This document shows, in pieces, positions 1 through 6,596 of a DNA stretch of 9,615 nucleotides. Every line of letters starts with the position of its first letter. Positions within the stretch are counted from its first letter, which is position 1. Source of the DNA: DATGLW01 sp035293965 (GTDB lineage: Bacteria; Actinomycetota; Acidimicrobiia; Acidimicrobiales; RAAP-2). The stretch lies in assembly GCA_035293965.1 (NCBI GenBank), contig DATGLW010000130.1:1-9615 (forward strand), in the 5' to 3' direction. Made by a program: the position numbers and the translations under genes. The notes under the pieces were generated by a model. The model had not been told where the DNA came from. It saw only the letters and a program-made list of their open reading frames with translations, and did no database searches.

Positions 1-2
1 GC

Positions 3-1478
3 TTCACCGCAGCCGACGCCCGGCAGATCGCCGCCCTCGGCTTCGACGTCGTGCGCCTGGGCATCCTCTGGCAGGGCCTGGAGCCCGGTCGCGGCGGGCC
101 CAACGACCCTGCGGTCTGCACCCCGGGCCGGCCCGGCAACCCCCATATGTACGACGCCTCGGCGCTCCGGGCCTACCTGGCGGACGTGACCCGGGTGGTC
201 GACCTGCTCGGCCGCTCCCACGTCTACACCCTCCTCGACATGCACCAGGACGTGGTCAACCAGGGTTTCGGGGGCGAGGGCTGGCCCGACTGGGCCCTCT
301 GCACAGACGGCCTGCCCATCGTGCGCCTGCCGGGCCGCTGGTCGCGCAACTACGCCAACCCGGCGCTGCAAGTGGCCGTCGAGCACTTCTGGACCAACGA
401 CGTCGTCGGGAACCTGCAGGGGGAGTACGACCGGGTGTGGCAGGCCGTGGCCCGCACCTTCCGCTCGAACCCGTGGGTGGTCGGCTACGACCCCTACAAC
501 GAGCCCTTCGGCCGAGCGGTCGTCACGAGCGGCGACGAGGTCTTCGCCTCCCAGCTGGAGTGCTTCTACACCGGGCGCGCACGGGCCGGCCGCCTGGGCG
601 CCGAGGGCACGCCCGTGCCGGGGGCCGGCCCACCGGCCGGCGCGCCAGGCGGCGGGCTCCCGGTGACTGGCGGGTCCGGCGAGACTCCCGCCGCCGGCCT
701 GCCCGTGCGCTGCCCCCCCGGCGTGCCTGCCGTGGGGCTCGTACCGACGATCGAGCGGGCCGACCCGCACCATCTCGTGTTCGTCGAGCCGGACATCTAC
801 TCCATCCGCAACCGACCGAACCTGCTCGGCTCGATGGACTTCCCCCGACTCGTGCTCAACTTCCACTCGTACTGCTCCGAGCGCAGCCCCGTCACGGGCG
901 ACCCGACCAACGTCGAACTGTGTGCGTCCCAGCAGCTGAACGCCATGTTGCGGCGACTGGCCGAGCGCCCGGACATGGCCTCCCGAGCCCAGCCGGGTGG
1001 CCCGGCCTGGTTCATGAGCGAGTTCGGCGCCACGCGCAACGTGGACCTCATGGCACGGCTCACGAGCTACGCCGACCTCTTGCAGCTGGGGTGGGCCTAC
1101 TGGTCGTGGAAGTACTACGACGATCCCACCGGGAGCAGCCACGAGGCTCTCGCGAGCTCGACCGGGCAGCTCGAGCCCACGGCCCTGGTACTGGCGCGCA
1201 CCTACGCCCAGGCAGTGGCCGGCACCCCCGTGTCGACGACGTTCGACGTCGACACGGGGACGTTCCACCTCTCCTACGTCCCTTCGGCCGCCATCACGGC
1301 ACCCACCGTGGTGTTCGTGGCCAGGGACCGCTTCCCGAGGGGCTACTGCGCGAGCGTCAGCGGGGGCACCATACGCTCGGCACCGGGCTCATCCCACCTC
1401 GTGGTCGCCAACCAGCCCGGCGCGCCGCTCGTCAGCGTGACGGTGGCGGCCGGGAGATGCCGGCGATCGCAGGGGTGA
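3..1478 (+). CDS. Glycoside hydrolase family 5, endoglycoceramidase-like (5' end outside window)
   Basis: Predicted retaining glycosidase of family GH5. It most resembles endoglycoceramidases, which cut the bond between glycan and ceramide in glycolipids; the true substrate cannot be told from sequence. The frame is open from base 3, beginning FTAADARQIAALGF, so the N-terminus and any signal peptide are missing. Visible motifs are LLDMHQD early in the barrel, GYDPYNEPFG with the acid/base Glu at 501-503, LVFVEPDIYS, NFHSYC, and WFMSEFGATRN with the nucleophile Glu at 1020-1022. YWSWKYYDDPTG follows. The last roughly 90 residues (AGTPVSTTFDVDTGTFHLSY onward) look like the beta-sandwich domain that ends this group. 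Several cysteines suggest an exported protein. A Pro/Gly-rich insert at about 595-710 interrupts the barrel between the two catalytic residues. GH5 is near certain; endoglycoceramidase is likely; activity on glycolipids is untested. Confidence 0.88.
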   Translation, partial: FTAADARQIAALGFDVVRLGILWQGLEPGRGGPNDPAVCTPGRPGNPHMYDASALRAYLADVTRVVDLLGRSHVYTLLDMHQDVVNQGFGGEGWPDWALCTDGLPIVRLPGRWSRNYANPALQVAVEHFWTNDVVGNLQGEYDRVWQAVARTFRSNPWVVGYDPYNEPFGRAVVTSGDEVFASQLECFYTGRARAGRLGAEGTPVPGAGPPAGAPGGGLPVTGGSGETPAAGLPVRCPPGVPAVGLVPTIERADPHHLVFVEPDIYSIRNRPNLLGSMDFPRLVLNFHSYCSERSPVTGDPTNVELCASQQLNAMLRRLAERPDMASRAQPGGPAWFMSEFGATRNVDLMARLTSYADLLQLGWAYWSWKYYDDPTGSSHEALASSTGQLEPTALVLARTYAQAVAGTPVSTTFDVDTGTFHLSYVPSAAITAPTVVFVARDRFPRGYCASVSGGTIRSAPGSSHLVVANQPGAPLVSVTVAAGRCRRSQG

Positions 1479-1481
1479 CGA

Positions 1482-1534
1482 GGCTCCCGCCTCATCTCTC
1501 GCGGGGGCTCCATCTCGGGCAGGCCTCACCCGAG
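1482..1534. terminator. Paired hairpins between convergent genes
   Basis: Two hairpins lie between the converging stops at 1478 and 1543. The first pairs 1483-1490 with 1501-1508 (GCTCCCGC with GCGGGGGC, one G-T pair, 10-base loop). The second pairs 1514-1519 with 1529-1534 (CTCGGG with CCCGAG, 9-base loop). There is no T-run on either side, so this would be a bidirectional terminator of the tail-less kind often proposed in actinobacteria. Position supports the call more than sequence does. Confidence 0.4.
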
Positions 1535-1542
1535 GTCCGGGC

Positions 1543-2505
1543 TCACCCCCGCCCGAGCCTCGCCACCCACGCGGCGGCCGCAGCCTCCGGCACGCGCAGC
1601 CCCGTGCTCACCTCCAGGTTGAGCACCGCCAAGCTGTCCGTGGTGAGATCGCGCGACAGTCCGTCGAGGACCCTGGCCACCGGGGGCGTGTCTCGGCCGG
1701 CCCGGATGACGGGCACCACGTGGTCCGCCGGCTGGAGATGCCGGTCGTCGCCCAGCGCGACGAGGCCGTGGGACTGGATGCTCCCCTGGCTGGAGAACAG
1801 CTCGGCCACCTGCACCCGACCGGTCTCGACGGCCTCGACGCTGACCGGGCCGCCGTCGTCGAGGGCCACGAACGCCTTGAAGTGCAGCCCGTACACGCGT
1901 GCCAGCCCTGGCAGGCACGTCGGGCTCGACGGGCAGGCTGGCGGACCGCCCAGCACGAGCTGCCGGGCGTGGCCACGCAGGCTGGAGAGCGTCGACAGGT
2001 GCTCGGCCCGGGCGAGCGCGGGGGTGACGGCGAACGCATTGTCGTCAACGGCCGGCGCCGGCTCGAGCACCGTCGCGCCCCGGGCCCGCAGGGCTGCCCG
2101 CAGCGCCGGCAGGGCCGTGCGCACCCGGGTGGCCCGGGCCGTCATCCCGGCGTCGAGCGAGATGAGCAGGCTGCCGACGTAGTCGGGGAAGAGGTCGATC
2201 CTGCCGGCAGCGAACGCCGCCAGCACCGCGGCGCGGTCCCCGAGGCCGGTTGCGAGCCGCACCTGGAACCCGGCCCGCCGCAGTGCGTCGCCGTAGGCGT
2301 CGGCCACCACCACCTGCTCGGGCAGGTCGGTCGAGCCGACGACGACAGGGCGCGCCATCGCAGCGCCCGTCCGCGCCGACGCCACAGGAGCGGTTCCGGA
2401 GGCGGCCGCCGGGCCGCCCGCCAGGCCGGGCATGGATGCGGCAAGCATCGAGCCGGCGAGGGCAGCGGCGCGCAGCGGCGCGCCAACCTGGCGTCGAAGG
2501 CACAT
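1543..2505 (-). CDS. Glycine betaine/choline-type ABC transporter substrate-binding protein
   Basis: Extracytoplasmic solute-binding protein of the ProX/OpuBC/OpuCC/OsmF family, which deliver compatible solutes such as betaine or choline to an ABC importer. From the ATG at 2505 it has 320 residues. Residues 1-36 form a signal peptide: CLRRQ, then an Ala/Leu core and small residues ending GPAAAS. No lipobox is seen. The binding domain opens VVVGSTDLPEQ (54-64), followed by GRIDLFPDYVGSLL (101-114), where the family usually has a Tyr-Pro-Glu-Tyr-like stretch. GGPPAC...CLPGL with two cysteines (186-201), YGLHF, LDDGG and the PADHVVPVIR segment (259-268) follow. Upstream in-frame starts exist: a GTG at 2562, 20 bases past a possible -10 box, and the far end of the frame at 2622. 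I chose 2505 because it gives a normal short n-region, although no Shine-Dalgarno is visible. No permease or ATPase gene lies nearby, so it is an orphan binding protein here. Confidence 0.88.
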   Translation of the reverse strand: MCLRRQVGAPLRAAALAGSMLAASMPGLAGGPAAASGTAPVASARTGAAMARPVVVGSTDLPEQVVVADAYGDALRRAGFQVRLATGLGDRAAVLAAFAAGRIDLFPDYVGSLLISLDAGMTARATRVRTALPALRAALRARGATVLEPAPAVDDNAFAVTPALARAEHLSTLSSLRGHARQLVLGGPPACPSSPTCLPGLARVYGLHFKAFVALDDGGPVSVEAVETGRVQVAELFSSQGSIQSHGLVALGDDRHLQPADHVVPVIRAGRDTPPVARVLDGLSRDLTTDSLAVLNLEVSTGLRVPEAAAAAWVARLGRG

Positions 2506-2581
2506 CGGAGCGGCTCGGGCGCTGGGTTCGGCGGGACGGCGGGCGAACGCGCTCGGCGACACGCCCACTTCTTCGGGGGGA

Positions 2582-2591
2582 ATGCTAGGTG
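2582..2591 (-). promoter_or_regulatory. Possible -10 promoter element for the solute-binding protein gene
   Basis: Read on the minus strand this is CACCTAGCAT, containing TAGCAT, which fits the TAnnnT pattern of actinobacterial -10 boxes. The same ten bases occur before murL at 3752-3761. No TTG-type -35 is found about 17 bases upstream. A transcript starting near 2575 would leave a leader of about 70 bases to the ATG at 2505, or about 13 bases to the GTG at 2562. Confidence 0.4.
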
Positions 2592-2793
2592 ATGCGGGCG
2601 CTCGCGCCACGCCGGTGGGCAAAGGCGGGGCGAGGCGCGCGAGGCTGGCCGGGCCGCACCCGCCCGGGCGAGCCCGGCATCACCCACGTCGATCGAGACC
2701 ATCCCTGCCATGCCTCCCTGCTCGTCCTTGCCGTCTCGAGGCCGCGATCCGGCGGCCGGCAGGATTGTGTCGGGGGCAGGACCCGGGTTCCGG

Positions 2794-3636
2794 ATGGACA
2801 CCCGTGGCCACGTGCGCCTCGCCGAGTGGACGGCGCTCTCGGGGAGTGGGGTCGAGGCCGTCGTCACCACCCGCTACGGCGGGGTGTCCGGCGGGCCCTA
2901 CCGGTCGCTCAACCTGAGCTTCCACGTCGGCGACGACCCGGCGGCCGTGGTCGAGAACCGCCGCCGCGCCGCTGCGGCGGCGGGCGGGCGCCTCGAGGAC
3001 CTGGTCGTGGCCACCCAGGTCCACGGGCACACGGTGGCAGTGGCCGGCAAGGGTGACCGCGGCCGAGCCGCGGAGATGGACGGCACGGTCGGGGAGGCCG
3101 ACGCGCTCGTCACCGCGGAGCCCGGGCTGCTCTTGGTCGTGCTCGTGGCCGACTGCGTGCCGATCGTGCTCTTCGACCCGGTTGCCCGCGTGCTGGCGTG
3201 CGTCCACGCCGGGTGGCGGGGCACGTGCCTGAAGGTCGTGCAGGCGGCGCTCGACGCGATGGAGGGCCTCGGCGCGCGCCGGGCTTCGACCCTCGCCGGG
3301 ATCGGACCCGCGATCGGCGGGGACGCCTACGAGGTAGGGAGCGACGTGGCCGAAGCCGTCCGTTCCTCCCTGGGCTCCACCCTCCTCGGCACCTCCCGTG
3401 GCGAGCTTGCCGGCCGAGCGGCGCCGCAGCTCGCCGACGTGCTGCGGCCGACTGCTGCCGGCCGCTGGACCCTCGACCTGCAGCGTGCCAACCGGCACCT
3501 CCTGGTCGAAGCCGGCGTGGACGCCGGGCGCGTCCACACCATGCCGCTCGCCACGGGTGGGACGGGGCCCTTCTACAGCCACCGGGCCCGGCACCCGTGC
3601 GGGAGGTTCGGCCTCCTGGCGAGGATGACCCCCTGA
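2794..3636 (+). CDS. pgeF: Peptidoglycan editing factor PgeF (YfiH, laccase-domain family)
   Basis: YfiH/DUF152 family protein, 280 residues from the ATG at 2794. The family was first called polyphenol oxidase. Members act on purine nucleosides in vitro, and in E. coli the protein keeps L-Ser out of position 1 of the peptidoglycan stem. The three metal ligands of the family are present: His77 in QVHG, Cys121 in ADCVPIVLFDP and His138 in VHAGWRG. Also present are TTRYGGVSGGPYRSLNL near the N-terminus, IGPAIGGDAYEVG (170-182), and the C-terminal DLQRANRHLL and HPCGRFG. The usual Cys in the IGP motif is replaced by Ala or Gly residues. The frame stays open upstream to an ATG at 2710 and a GTG at 2767, but the family start fits 2794. 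No good Shine-Dalgarno is seen; GCAGGA lies 13 bases upstream. The gene precedes murL by 169 bases, which suggests a shared role in cell-wall precursor synthesis. No convincing promoter is seen in 2592-2793. Confidence 0.93.
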   Translation: MDTRGHVRLAEWTALSGSGVEAVVTTRYGGVSGGPYRSLNLSFHVGDDPAAVVENRRRAAAAAGGRLEDLVVATQVHGHTVAVAGKGDRGRAAEMDGTVGEADALVTAEPGLLLVVLVADCVPIVLFDPVARVLACVHAGWRGTCLKVVQAALDAMEGLGARRASTLAGIGPAIGGDAYEVGSDVAEAVRSSLGSTLLGTSRGELAGRAAPQLADVLRPTAAGRWTLDLQRANRHLLVEAGVDAGRVHTMPLATGGTGPFYSHRARHPCGRFGLLARMTP

Positions 3637-3751
3637 GGGGAAGGGCGCGGCGCCCACGGCACTGGCGGGCGAGACCGTGCCCGCGGGGGCTCCCTGTCGT
3701 GCGTCGCTCCCGGACCGGCTCGCTGCCTGGGCCCCGGCCGACCGTGCTCGG

Positions 3752-3761
3752 CACCTAGCAT
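3752..3761 (+). promoter_or_regulatory. Possible -10 promoter element for murL
   Basis: CACCTAGCAT, with TAGCAT at 3756-3761, lies 44 bases upstream of the murL start. It is identical to the ten bases upstream of the solute-binding protein gene on the other strand. A start near 3768 would give a leader of about 38 bases. No -35 hexamer is recognisable. If real, murL and murD2 can be transcribed independently of pgeF. Confidence 0.42.
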
Positions 3762-3794
3762 GGGCATCGGCTTCACGCCCACAGGGATTCCCCC

Positions 3795-3801
3795 GAAAGG
3801 A
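3795..3801 (+). promoter_or_regulatory. Ribosome binding site fixing the murL start
   Basis: GAAAGGA ends 4 bases before the ATG at 3806. It is one of few clear Shine-Dalgarno-like sites in the window. It decides against longer readings of the same frame, which stays open upstream to 3677. Confidence 0.6.
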
Positions 3802-3805
3802 CGGC

Positions 3806-5242
3806 ATGGCTTCCCACCCGCCGCGCGCCGACCGGTTCCGCTACGACGGCTTCGATCTCGACCCGAACCGGCGGCACGTGGCGTGCCACTACTCGACGGG
3901 CGGCCACCGCTTCACCGAGCAGGTCACCCTCGACGTCGGGGGTGAGGGGACCGGGGAGGGGTGGCGTACGCCGGCCGCCGTGGCAGCCGCTCGCCTGCTG
4001 TACCTCGTGGCAGGCGTGTCCTACTACAAGACGGCCGCGCCCCCGGTGGTCGACCTCGGCGACCTGGCGGTCACGGAGGCCGAGCGAGCGCTCCTCTGGC
4101 ACGTGTACGTCGACGGCCTCGCCGAATTCGCCTTCCGCCAGGGCCTCGACCTGAGCCGCATCCGGATCGAAGGCGGCGCCGAGCCCGTCCGCCCCGGCGC
4201 GGACCAGGTCGGGACTGGCCAGGGAGGGGGAGCATGGCGCGCGCCGGTCGTCGCGGCCCCCCCCGCGGCCCGCGACGCGCCGTCGGGCACCGAGCGCCGC
4301 GGCAGCGGGCGGCCGCTCGTCCCCTTCGGGGGTGGGATCGACTCCATCGTGACTGCCGAAGCCGTCCGCGCGCGGCACCCGAATGCTGCGTTGTTCGTGG
4401 TCAGCCGGGCCGGCGACCGCTTCGAGGCCATCGAGCGGGCAGCCCTGGCGACCGGCTTGCCCGTCGTGCGGGCCTGGCGCGAGATCGACCCGGGGGTCCT
4501 CCGCTCGGGCGAGCTCGGCTTCCTCAACGGGCACGTGCCCGTGACCGGCATCCTCTCGGCCATCGCCGTGCTGGCGGCAGTCGTCGGCGGACACGACGCC
4601 GTGGTGATGGCCAACGAGTGGTCGGCGTCCGTCGCCACGCGCACCGTGGGCGGGCGCCCGGTCAACCACCAGTACTCGAAGAGCCTGGCGTTCGAGAAGG
4701 GTCTCCGGCGGGTGCTCGAGGACGCCGCCGTCCCGGTGCAGTACTTCTCGCTCCTTCGCCCCTACAGCGAGCTGTGGGTCGCGCGTCGGTTCGCGGAGCT
4801 TCCCCGCTACCACGCCACGTTCCGCAGCTGCAACCGCTCGTTCGTGCTCGACCCCGCCGGGCGCCTCGACCACTGGTGCGGTCGGTGCGACAAGTGCTGC
4901 TTCGTCGACCTCATCCTCGCCCCCTTCGTGCCCCGCGAGCAGCTGGTGGCGATCTTCGGTGGGCGCGAGCCGCTCGAGGACCCCGCGCTCGCCGGGCGGT
5001 TCCGCGCCCTGCTCGGGACCTCGGGCGAGGACAAACCCTTCGAGTGCGTCGGCGACGTGGGCGAATGCCGGACGGCGCTCCTCATGGCGGCCGAGCGTCC
5101 CGACCGGTCCGGCCCGCTGCTGGCGTCGCTCGCCGCGGAGGTCCGGGCCGCGGGGGGCGGCCCGTCACCGGAGTCCCTGCTCGCCCCGATGGGCGAGCAC
5201 TGCATCCCCGATGAGTTCGCGCTCGAAGATCAGCTGGTCTGA
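3806..5242 (+). CDS. murL: UDP-MurNAc-L-Ala-L-Glu epimerase MurL
   Basis: Predicted cytoplasmic enzyme that uses ATP and Mg2+ to turn the terminal L-glutamate of UDP-MurNAc-L-alanyl-L-glutamate into D-glutamate. This replaces glutamate racemase (MurI) as the source of D-Glu in peptidoglycan. It has 478 residues, about family length. An N-terminal domain (1-125) contains FRYDGFDLDP and VAGVSYYKTAAP. A PP-loop-like nucleotide site, VPFGGGIDS, sits at 172-180, followed by LGFLNGHVPVTGI (238-250), NEWSAS (270-275) and NHQYSKSLAFEKG (287-299). A Cys-rich stretch, HWCGRCDKCCF (356-366), carries CxxCxxC, and CVGDVGEC lies at 414-421. Residues 126-170 are a Gly/Pro/Arg-rich linker between the domains. 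The identification rests on this motif set plus the overlapping murD-type gene downstream, the same pairing as in Xanthomonas. A general PP-loop ATPase would be the fallback name. Confidence 0.88.
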   Translation: MASHPPRADRFRYDGFDLDPNRRHVACHYSTGGHRFTEQVTLDVGGEGTGEGWRTPAAVAAARLLYLVAGVSYYKTAAPPVVDLGDLAVTEAERALLWHVYVDGLAEFAFRQGLDLSRIRIEGGAEPVRPGADQVGTGQGGGAWRAPVVAAPPAARDAPSGTERRGSGRPLVPFGGGIDSIVTAEAVRARHPNAALFVVSRAGDRFEAIERAALATGLPVVRAWREIDPGVLRSGELGFLNGHVPVTGILSAIAVLAAVVGGHDAVVMANEWSASVATRTVGGRPVNHQYSKSLAFEKGLRRVLEDAAVPVQYFSLLRPYSELWVARRFAELPRYHATFRSCNRSFVLDPAGRLDHWCGRCDKCCFVDLILAPFVPREQLVAIFGGREPLEDPALAGRFRALLGTSGEDKPFECVGDVGECRTALLMAAERPDRSGPLLASLAAEVRAAGGGPSPESLLAPMGEHCIPDEFALEDQLV

Positions 5243-6596
5243 CCTTCGCGGCGCGACGGTCGGGGTCTGGGGGCTCGGCGTCGAGGGCCGCGCCAGCGTG
5301 GCCCGCCTGCGGGCCATGGGCGTGTCGCCGGTGGTCGTCGACGACCGCCCCGGGATCGGTGACCCCCAGGGCAACGAGCTGCCCGTGCTGGCCACCCACG
5401 AGGGAGGACTGGCGGCGCTCGAGGCCTGCGACGTCGTCGTGAAGGCGCCGGGGATCAGCCGCTACCGGCCGGAGGTCGAGCGCCTCCGGCGCGCGGGCAC
5501 CGCGGTCGTAGGCGGCCTCGGGCTCTGGGTCGAAGAGGCACCTCCCGGGCGCGTGGCCTGCGTGACCGGAACGAAGGGGAAGAGCACGGTGTCGGCGGTG
5601 AGCGCCCACCTCCTGGGGCGCCTCGGCTACCGAGTCCTGCTCGGCGGCAACATCGGCCAGCCGCCCTGGGACCCCGCCGCGGGCGGCGAGCACGACTACT
5701 GGGTCGTCGAGACCTCGAGCTTCCAGGCGACGGACCTGTCGTCCTCGCCGTCGGTGGTCGCCGTCACCTCGCTGCACCCCGACCACCTCGACTGGCACGG
5801 CGATGTCGAGACGTACTACGCCGACAAGCTGTCGGCGTGCTCCCAGCCCGGCGCGGACCTGACGGTCGCCGCCGGCACCAGCCAGGCCCTGCGCGAACGG
5901 CAGGCGCTCCTCGGACCCCGCGTTCGATGGGTCTGTGGCGACGCCCGCGACCCAGAGCCGCGGTGGTGGGAGCGCCTGGGCCTCCCCGGCGACCACAACC
6001 GCATCAACGCGTGCATAGCCCGATGCGTACTCGAGGCCCTCGGCGTGCCCGAGGCCGCCGATCCCGACGCCCTGGCGGACGCCGCCGCCGGGTTCCAGCC
6101 CCTGCCGAGCCGCCTGCAGCGCATCGGCACGGTCGGAGGGGTCGACTTCGTCGACGACAGCCTGTCCACGAACGCGCTCGCCGCGCGTGCGGCCCTCGAC
6201 ACCTACCGAGGGCGCCGGGTCGCGCTCCTCGCAGGCGGCCACGACCGGGGCATCGACTACGGCCCGCTGGCGCTGGCGGTGGCGGCACGCGACCTCGCGA
6301 CCTTGGTGGTGGCCATGCCCGACAACGGCCAGCGGATCGCAGACTCGGTGAGGGCGATGGGCGGGCCCCGGGCCGAGGTCGAGCTCGGTGCCGACCTCGA
6401 CGCCGCCGTGCTGGCGGCCTTCGACTGGGCGCGCCCCGACGGGGTCGTCCTGCTGTCCCCCGCCGCACCGAGCTTCGGACCCTTCCGCGACTACCGCGAG
6501 CGCGCCGCTGCCTTCGCGGCCGCAATGCGGCGCTGCGCGGCGGGCGCTGCCGGGCCAGCGACCGGCCTCAATCGGGGAGCAGGACGCGCGGATTGA
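5211..6596 (+). CDS. murD2: UDP-N-acetylmuramoyl-L-alanine--L-glutamate ligase, MurD2 type
   Basis: Mur ligase that adds glutamate to UDP-MurNAc-L-Ala using ATP, in the cytoplasm. It has 461 residues. An N-terminal nucleotide-sugar domain has GVWGLGVEGRAS (18-29). The ATP loop is VTGTKGKST (118-126), then HPDHLDWHG (189-197), DKLS with Lys206 (the position of the carbamylated lysine of Mur ligases), and GDHNRIN (260-266). The C-terminal domain has FVDDSLSTN (313-321), AGGHDRGIDY (341-350) and LLSPAAPSFGPFRDY (414-428). Classical MurD has DSKAT where this has DSLST, and SPACAS where this has SPAAPS, so glutamate-contact loops differ. The ATG at 5211 lies inside murL, giving a 32-base overlap and probable translational coupling; no Shine-Dalgarno is visible. 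The pairing with murL is why I call it MurD2, which accepts L-Glu. Ordinary D-Glu MurD is the alternative. The 3' end overlaps the convergent oxidase gene by 29 bases. Confidence 0.85.
   Translation: MSSRSKISWSDLRGATVGVWGLGVEGRASVARLRAMGVSPVVVDDRPGIGDPQGNELPVLATHEGGLAALEACDVVVKAPGISRYRPEVERLRRAGTAVVGGLGLWVEEAPPGRVACVTGTKGKSTVSAVSAHLLGRLGYRVLLGGNIGQPPWDPAAGGEHDYWVVETSSFQATDLSSSPSVVAVTSLHPDHLDWHGDVETYYADKLSACSQPGADLTVAAGTSQALRERQALLGPRVRWVCGDARDPEPRWWERLGLPGDHNRINACIARCVLEALGVPEAADPDALADAAAGFQPLPSRLQRIGTVGGVDFVDDSLSTNALAARAALDTYRGRRVALLAGGHDRGIDYGPLALAVAARDLATLVVAMPDNGQRIADSVRAMGGPRAEVELGADLDAAVLAAFDWARPDGVVLLSPAAPSFGPFRDYRERAAAFAAAMRRCAAGAAGPATGLNRGAGRAD

Noticed and set aside
437..2182. A 581-residue plus-strand frame across the glycosidase and the solute-binding protein gene
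   Set aside because: It is Arg/Pro/Ala-rich, has no recognisable motif, and overlaps two genes with clear family motifs. Long empty frames are expected at this GC content.
3630..3655. CCCCTGAGGGG at the pgeF stop and GGGCGC-G-GCGCCC just after it as a terminator
   Set aside because: Stems are short with loops of three bases or one, and no T-run follows. This is weaker than expected from chance at this GC, so it is not listed.
2680..3807. A 375-residue minus-strand frame opposite pgeF
   Set aside because: Mirror of pgeF, which has all three metal ligands; the antisense product has no family features.
4322..4345. Reading the PP-loop protein as a QueC/ExsB or tRNA-thiolation enzyme
   Set aside because: The loop is GGGIDS rather than SGG-type, the other motifs fit MurL, and the partner gene is a Mur ligase, not a tRNA-modification gene.
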